Shown here piece after piece: positions 59,386 through 64,000 of a DNA stretch of 64,000 bases. Under the pieces are notes generated by a model. The model worked only from the letters and a program-made list of their open reading frames with translations. It was not told the origin of the DNA and ran no database searches. Source of the stretch: QAMX01 sp964515055 (lineage in GTDB: Bacteria; Bacillota; Clostridia; Oscillospirales; QAMX01); the NCBI GenBank assembly GCA_964515055.1, contig CAZEUG010000005.1:1-64000 (forward strand), given 5' to 3'. Made by a program: the position numbers and the translations under genes. Every line of letters begins with the position of its first letter. The first letter of the stretch is position 1.

Positions 59386-60657
59386 ATGCTGACAGCAATT
59401 GTAGGAACAAACTGGGGCGATGAAGGAAAAGGCCGGATGGTAGACCTGCTCTCGAAGGATTATGAAGTCGTGTGCCGTTATCAGGGCGGCAACAATGCGG
59501 GCCATACCGTCATCAATGAACGCGGGAAATTTATTCTGAATTTGCTGCCGAGCGGGATTTTGCGGAGCAATACCGTCAATATCATGGGTACCGGCATGGT
59601 GATCGATTTGAAGCATCTGTGCGGCGAACTGGATGCACTGGCCGAAAAAGGAATCGAAGTGACGCCGGAGCATTTGAAAATCAGCGACCGTGCAGTGATC
59701 TGTCTGCCCTACCATCCTTTGCTGGATGTATTGGAAGAGGAACGGCTTGGCGATAAGAAATTTGGGTCAACGCGTCGAGGAATTGCTCCGGTTTACAGTG
59801 ATAAATACATGAAAAAGGTTCTCCGCTTTGGTGATCTGATTTCCGACCACCTGAAGGATACGGTATCCGATCTGATGCAATGGAAAAATTTGACGATTAC
59901 GGCTTACGGTCATGCGCCGGTGAATCCGGATGAAGTCATGGCGTATCTGGAACAATATGGAAATCGTCTCAAACCGTATGTGTGCAATCTGACGGATGAT
60001 CTGACCGAAGCCATCCAACAGGGAAAGAGCATTCTGTTTGAGGCGCAGTTAGGGGCGCTTCGCGATATCGATTACGGTATTTGCCCGTATACCTCGTCAT
60101 CCACGACGTTGGCGTCCTATGCGCCGATTGGAGCTGGTATTCCGGGAGCGCGCCTGGATTCTGTCATCGGTATTATGAAGGCTTATTCCTCCTGTGTGGG
60201 CGAAGGACCGTTCGTGTGCGAAATGCAGGGCGATGAAGCGGAAGCACTTCGCCAGGCGGGCAATGAATACGGCGCTGCAACCGGACGTCCCAGACGGGTT
60301 GGCGGATTCGATGTGGTTGCGTCACGCTATGGCGTGCAAATGCAGGGCTGCACAGAAATTGCCCTGACAAAGCTCGATGTCCTCTCCTATATGGAACGGA
60401 TTCCGGTGGTGACAGCCTACGAAATCGATGGCGTTCTGACCACAAGATTCCCATACGGCGATGCGCTGCTCCGCGCCAAACCAGTGATTGAATATCTGCC
60501 GGGATTCTGTTCGGATATCTCCAAAGCACGCACCTGGCAGGAACTTCCGGAAAATGCACAACAATACGTGCGGTATCTTGAAACGGCGGTCGGATGCAAA
60601 ATCCGCTATGTGTCGTGCGGCGCAGAACGCGACCAGTATATTGATTTGGAACGCTGA
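59386..60657 (+). CDS. purA: Adenylosuccinate synthetase
   Basis: 423 aa. Joins IMP and aspartate with GTP, first step from IMP to AMP. MLTAIVGTNWGDEGKGRMVD has the GDEGKG P-loop; RYQGGNNAGHTVI, STRRGIAPVYSDKYMK and EAQLGALRDIDYGICPYTSS are standard motifs; VGGFDVVASRYG and ALTKLDVLS bind substrate and GTP. ATG 59386 with GGAAGGA 8 nt upstream; the in-frame upstream extension of 97 codons spans the promoter and terminator and is not coding. Followed by glnA promoter. Confidence 0.97.
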   Translation: MLTAIVGTNWGDEGKGRMVDLLSKDYEVVCRYQGGNNAGHTVINERGKFILNLLPSGILRSNTVNIMGTGMVIDLKHLCGELDALAEKGIEVTPEHLKISDRAVICLPYHPLLDVLEEERLGDKKFGSTRRGIAPVYSDKYMKKVLRFGDLISDHLKDTVSDLMQWKNLTITAYGHAPVNPDEVMAYLEQYGNRLKPYVCNLTDDLTEAIQQGKSILFEAQLGALRDIDYGICPYTSSSTTLASYAPIGAGIPGARLDSVIGIMKAYSSCVGEGPFVCEMQGDEAEALRQAGNEYGAATGRPRRVGGFDVVASRYGVQMQGCTEIALTKLDVLSYMERIPVVTAYEIDGVLTTRFPYGDALLRAKPVIEYLPGFCSDISKARTWQELPENAQQYVRYLETAVGCKIRYVSCGAERDQYIDLER

Positions 60658-60688
60658 TGATTTTGATGAACTCCGGAAATTCTGCCGA

Positions 60689-60717
60689 TTGTATTCCAAA
60701 CGAGATCATGATATAAT
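60689..60717 (+). promoter_or_regulatory. Sigma-A promoter of glnA
   Basis: TTGTAT (60689-60694), 17 bp, TATAAT (60712-60717). Leader about 60 nt, without a recognisable glutamine riboswitch. Confidence 0.75.
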
Positions 60718-60783
60718 AAAAGCAGACGATTCCGGTACCCCGCTGACCATCATGAACGATGCAAACGGAAAGGAGTATGTGTC

Positions 60784-62067
60784 ATGTCCACATCGGCGGC
60801 GCAGATTTCTGAATTTATCCGGGCCAATGATATCAAATTTGTCCGGTTGGCTTTTTGTAATTTGTTTGGGATTCAAAAGAATATCTCTGTCAATGCGGCT
60901 CATTTTGAACGGTCGCTTTCTTCCGGCATTCCATTTGATGCGTCTTCAGTGCAGGGTCTCTCACCGTCCGGCGCGGAGGATGCCCTGCTTTGCCCGGATT
61001 TCAACACCTTGACGGTACTCCCCTGGCGCCCTACACAGGGACGGGTCGCAAGATTTCTGTGCGATTTGGTCTCCGAAAACGGCTGCCCACTGGCACTGGA
61101 TACAAGGCATATCCTGAAAAATGCAATTGTGGAAGCCAAGAAGATGGATTTGGAAGTTGTATTTGGGTCGGAATGCGAATTTTATCTGTTCCAAACGGAT
61201 GACCATGGCGAACCGACCTGTCATCCGCATGATTCCGGTTCCTATTTTGATATGACTCCTTTAGACAAGGGTGAAAATATCCGACGCGAAATTTGTCTGA
61301 CCCTGGAAGAAATGGGTCTCTTTCCGGAGGCCAGCCATCACGAGGCGGGTCCCGGCCAGAATGAAGTGGATTTTCGCTATGACACTGCTCTGATAGCTGC
61401 GGATCATTTTCTCACCTTCAAGGCAGTTGTGAAGGCCATTGCATCGCTGAACGGACTTTATGCCTCCTTTATGCCGCAGCCGATTGCCGGGAAAAGCGGA
61501 AGCGGACTGCATATCAATACCTCCATTTTCCGCGATGGCGTGAACCTGATGGACGGGTTTGAGCGCGGTTCCAATCAGCTGGCAGAGAGCTTCCTGGCCG
61601 GAATTCTGTCCCATGTGGCCGAAATGAGTGCCTTTTTGAATCCGACGGTCAACTCGTATGACCGACTGAGTCTTCCGCAAACGCCATCCTCCATCTCGTG
61701 GTCGATTCGAAACCGCTCAAACCTCATCCGAATTCCGTCGGAATCCGGCGAACGTGCCCGGTTTGAGCTTCGTTCGCCGGATCCATCTGTGAACCCTTAC
61801 CTGGCATTTGCTCTGGTGATTTCAGCGGGGTTGGATGGGATTACAAAAGGGCTGACCTTGATGGAGCCGGGCGTCATTCTTGGAGAATTGCCATCATCGC
61901 TGTCGGATGCATTGACGTTGGCCGAAAACAGCCCATGGATTGAGAAGGTAATCGGTTCTTCTGTCAGCACACGTTACATCACGCAGAAGCGCGATGAGGC
62001 CGCTGCTTTCGTCAGCAGCGGGAATAAACCTGCATTCTATGCAGAACAGTATTTTCGAGTGCTCTGA
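60784..62067 (+). CDS. glnA: Glutamine synthetase type I
   Basis: 427 aa, slightly short for GSI-alpha. Forms glutamine from glutamate and ammonia. Motifs: FVRLAFCNLFGIQKNISV, SECEFYLF (metal Glu), GPGQNEVDFRYDTALIAAD, GKSGSGLHINTSIF (the His-containing loop), NPTVNSYDRL and RFELRSPDPSVNPYLA with substrate-binding Arg. No adenylylation Tyr loop as in GSI-beta. RBS AAAGGAG 8-11 nt before ATG. The ANTAR protein downstream probably belongs to nitrogen control of this locus. Confidence 0.95.
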   Translation: MSTSAAQISEFIRANDIKFVRLAFCNLFGIQKNISVNAAHFERSLSSGIPFDASSVQGLSPSGAEDALLCPDFNTLTVLPWRPTQGRVARFLCDLVSENGCPLALDTRHILKNAIVEAKKMDLEVVFGSECEFYLFQTDDHGEPTCHPHDSGSYFDMTPLDKGENIRREICLTLEEMGLFPEASHHEAGPGQNEVDFRYDTALIAADHFLTFKAVVKAIASLNGLYASFMPQPIAGKSGSGLHINTSIFRDGVNLMDGFERGSNQLAESFLAGILSHVAEMSAFLNPTVNSYDRLSLPQTPSSISWSIRNRSNLIRIPSESGERARFELRSPDPSVNPYLAFALVISAGLDGITKGLTLMEPGVILGELPSSLSDALTLAENSPWIEKVIGSSVSTRYITQKRDEAAAFVSSGNKPAFYAEQYFRVL

Positions 62068-62118
62068 CCGTTTGAAGTTGATGCAGAAAAAACAAACGAA
62101 AGGAGCAAAATTCCGGAT

Positions 62119-62700
62119 ATGATGAGCGTGATGATTGTTTCCGGACAAACAAATGGTCTGTCGAGTTTATCAGAACTGTTGTCACACGGCAATTTTTCCA
62201 AACCGGAATTCTGCAGAAATTGCGCGGAGGCCAGAAGGCTCCTGATTGACCGACCCTTTGATCTGATTGTCATCAATGCACCGCTGAGCGATGAAACAGG
62301 AGAGCAATTTGCCTGTACAGCTGCATCTTCCCTGCTGTCCAGCGTCATCCTGATCGTTCGAAATGAGGTCTATGAAGAAATCTCATCCCGCGTTGAGGAA
62401 TTCGGAGTTTTTACAGTCGGCCGTCCTTTGAACCGGCAATTGTTCTGGAATATTTTGAAACTGGCCTGCGCTGCACGAGCGAAGGCAGATCGATTGAACC
62501 GGGAAACAGAACAGCTGAAAATGAAACTGGAGGATATCAAAATCATCGATCGTGCCAAATGCGCGCTGGTGGAGTATTTGCATATGACCGAGCAAAGCGC
62601 ACACCATTTCATAGAAAAGCAGGCAATGGATATGCGTCTGTCACGGCGGGAAGTGGCAGAGGGAATTTTGAAGACCTATCTGAGTCAGGTCGATTTTTAA
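62119..62700 (+). CDS. ANTAR-domain response regulator with degenerate receiver
   Basis: 193 aa. Residues 1-120 adopt the receiver pattern but lack its chemistry: the N-terminal acidic pair is absent (MIVSGQT), the phosphoacceptor position is Asn53 (FDLIVINAPLSD), and the conserved Lys is Arg (GRPLN). After a helix (KADRLNRETEQLKMKLED) comes an ANTAR RNA-binding domain (DRAKCALVEYLHMTEQSAHH, about 130-190). ANTAR proteins bind paired hexaloop hairpins and prevent termination. Position behind glnA suggests a nitrogen antiterminator. ATG 62119 or 62122. Confidence 0.9.
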   Translation: MMSVMIVSGQTNGLSSLSELLSHGNFSKPEFCRNCAEARRLLIDRPFDLIVINAPLSDETGEQFACTAASSLLSSVILIVRNEVYEEISSRVEEFGVFTVGRPLNRQLFWNILKLACAARAKADRLNRETEQLKMKLEDIKIIDRAKCALVEYLHMTEQSAHHFIEKQAMDMRLSRREVAEGILKTYLSQVDF

Positions 62701-62722
62701 CAGGTTGAGGAGCGTGTTTCGC

Positions 62723-64000
62723 GTGGAAAATGAGTTGATACTGGTTCTGGATTTTGGTGGACAGTATAAACAGCTGATCGCACGGCGTGTGCGGGAATGC
62801 GGTGTGCTGTCTCGAATTATACCGGGCAACACGCCTGTCGAAGCCATACGGGATATGCATCCGATCGGTATCATTCTGACCGGAGGGCCTGCCAGTGTGT
62901 ATGACGAGACATCGCCAAGGTGCTCGGAAAAGCTGTTTGACCTGGGCATACCGGTTTTGGGGATCTGCTATGGCCATCAATTGATGAGCTGGCTTCTCGG
63001 CGGTCGGGTGGCGAAAAGCCCTGTCCGTGAGTACGGCAAAACATCGATGCATCTGAATGCCCCCTCCCCTCTTTTCGCCGGTCTGCAAGCCGAACAGACC
63101 GTTTTGATGAGTCACACCGATTTCGTTGAGCAACTGCCGGATGGCTTCGAATGTGTTGCCGCGACTGCGGACTGCCCGACAGCCGCTCTGCAAAGCTGTG
63201 AAAAGCAATTGTACAGCGTCCAGTTTCATCCGGAAGTCACCCATACTGAACACGGCATGGAAATCATTCGCAACTTTTTATTCTCGATTTGCCATGCAAA
63301 AGCAGATTATACCATGGATGATTATATCGAAACGCAAATCCAGACTGTCCGCAGACAGGTGGGTCCTAAGGAACGCGTCCTGCTGGCCTTGTCGGGCGGT
63401 GTCGATTCTTCCGTCTGTGCAGCGCTGCTCTCCAGAGCAATCGGCAAACGACTGGTCTGCGTCTTTGTAGATCATGGCTTCATGCGGAAAGACGAGGGCG
63501 ATGAAATCGAGAATACCTTCCGAAAATTCAACATGACCTTCATTCGCGTGGACGCTGGAGAACGGTTCCTTGAAAAAATACGCGGAATTTCAGATCCGGA
63601 GACCAAGCGCAAACGGATTGGCGAGGAGTTCATCCGCGTTTTTGAGGAAGAAGCAAAACGCATCGGCGATTTAACGTACCTTGCACAGGGCACCATTTAC
63701 CCGGATGTGATTGAATCCGGAGCGTGGAATTCTGCGACCATCAAGAGTCATCACAATGTCGGCGGCTTGCCGGAACAGATGAATTTTTCCGGGATTCTGG
63801 AACCACTGGCCGGGCTGTTCAAAGATGAAGTGCGGGTTGTTGGTCGGAAGCTTGGCCTCAAACGGAAACTGGTGGAACGACAGCCCTTCCCCGGCCCCGG
63901 CCTGGCCATTCGAATCATCGGTGAAGTCACTGGTGAAAAGCTGGAAATCCTGAAGGAAGCGGACGCGATTATCCGCGAAGAAATCGGCCGTTCACGCGTG
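62723..64000 (+). CDS. guaA: GMP synthase (glutamine-hydrolysing), 3' end outside window
   Basis: 426 codons visible; the C-terminal dimerisation end lies past 64000. Makes GMP from XMP using glutamine from the neighbouring GlnA pathway. Glutamine amidotransferase domain ILVLDFGGQYKQLIARRVRE, nucleophile GICYGHQLMSW, QFHPEVTHTEHG; ATP-pyrophosphatase domain with LALSGGVDSSVCAALL and QPFPGPGLAIRIIG. GTG start at 62723, with GAGGAG about 10 nt upstream. Follows the ANTAR gene by 22 bp, so possibly cotranscribed from the glnA promoter. Confidence 0.97.
   Translation, partial: MENELILVLDFGGQYKQLIARRVRECGVLSRIIPGNTPVEAIRDMHPIGIILTGGPASVYDETSPRCSEKLFDLGIPVLGICYGHQLMSWLLGGRVAKSPVREYGKTSMHLNAPSPLFAGLQAEQTVLMSHTDFVEQLPDGFECVAATADCPTAALQSCEKQLYSVQFHPEVTHTEHGMEIIRNFLFSICHAKADYTMDDYIETQIQTVRRQVGPKERVLLALSGGVDSSVCAALLSRAIGKRLVCVFVDHGFMRKDEGDEIENTFRKFNMTFIRVDAGERFLEKIRGISDPETKRKRIGEEFIRVFEEEAKRIGDLTYLAQGTIYPDVIESGAWNSATIKSHHNVGGLPEQMNFSGILEPLAGLFKDEVRVVGRKLGLKRKLVERQPFPGPGLAIRIIGEVTGEKLEILKEADAIIREEIGRSRV

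Noticed and set aside
60744..60763. CATC-ATGAAC-GATG hexaloop hairpin in the glnA leader as an ANTAR target
   Set aside because: Loop has A at position 1 but not G at position 4, stem is only 4 bp, there is no tandem partner and no terminator to overlap.
1..64000. CRISPR arrays, insertion sequences, prophage, toxin-antitoxin or restriction systems
   Set aside because: No regularly spaced repeats, transposase, integrase, capsid or defence proteins among the translated genes; gene content is core chromosome.

Overview
The window is a gene-dense stretch (about 53% GC by eye) of core chromosome from an endospore-forming Clostridia member, most likely of the Oscillospiraceae/Ruminococcaceae type. 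The evidence is the spoIIGA-sigE-sigG locus, the yabM/mazG/hup/rqcP/yabP/yabQ/divIC/yabR series, HemZ, an ANTAR regulator beside glnA, a T-box before tyrS, CIRCE before groESL, and the Prp/L27 pair with a cleavable L27 leader. I see no insertion sequence, prophage, CRISPR array, rRNA or tRNA gene.

Layout. 1-1175: 5'-truncated-by-window tyrS (minus) with a T-box leader and promoter. 1310-11436: recJ-relA-dtd-MFS-MBL hydrolase-hemZ, a zinc-ribbon protein and an amidohydrolase. 11526-16073: spoVB-like flippase, mazG, HU, rqcP, yabP, yabQ, divIC and an S1-domain protein. 16408-18265: lgt and folD. 18330-21999: rplU-prp-rpmA, obg, an acyl-ACP thioesterase and a TAG-interrupted reading frame that ends just before a strong terminator. 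22170-24652: spoIIGA, sigE, sigG. 24786-33031: mostly minus strand (DUF1015 protein, small membrane protein, then aminotransferase-trpS-wecA-wecB-hypothetical), enclosing a plus-strand group of three unrecognised small genes. 33402-44302: smc, ftsY, rph, rdgB, yhbY, nadD, an LCP protein, rsfS, leuS. 44510-51086: rpsU, metG, tatD, an oxidoreductase, groES, groEL. 51337-56191: MBL hydrolase (minus), radical SAM protein, PcrA-type helicase, mscL. 56428-64000: CarD-like regulator, clan-D glycosidase, small Cys protein (minus), purA, glnA, ANTAR regulator, guaA (runs off the window).

The genes serve translation (four aminoacyl-tRNA synthetases, three ribosomal proteins, ribosome maturation and silencing), the stringent response, cell-envelope assembly, sporulation sigma-factor control, chaperones, and purine and glutamine metabolism. 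Recognisable sigma-A promoters with 16-17 bp spacers stand before recJ, lgt, rplU, smc, LCP, rpsU, groES, the radical SAM gene, the CarD gene, the glycosidase, purA and glnA. A sigma-F/G-type promoter fits closely upstream of sigG.

I did not find a clearly new multi-gene system. The items most worth a second look are the amber-interrupted gene after the thioesterase, the three-gene unknown cluster at 26.7-27.7 kb with a possible mother-cell promoter, the terminator between the purA promoter and purA, and the pseudo-receiver ANTAR protein next to glnA.
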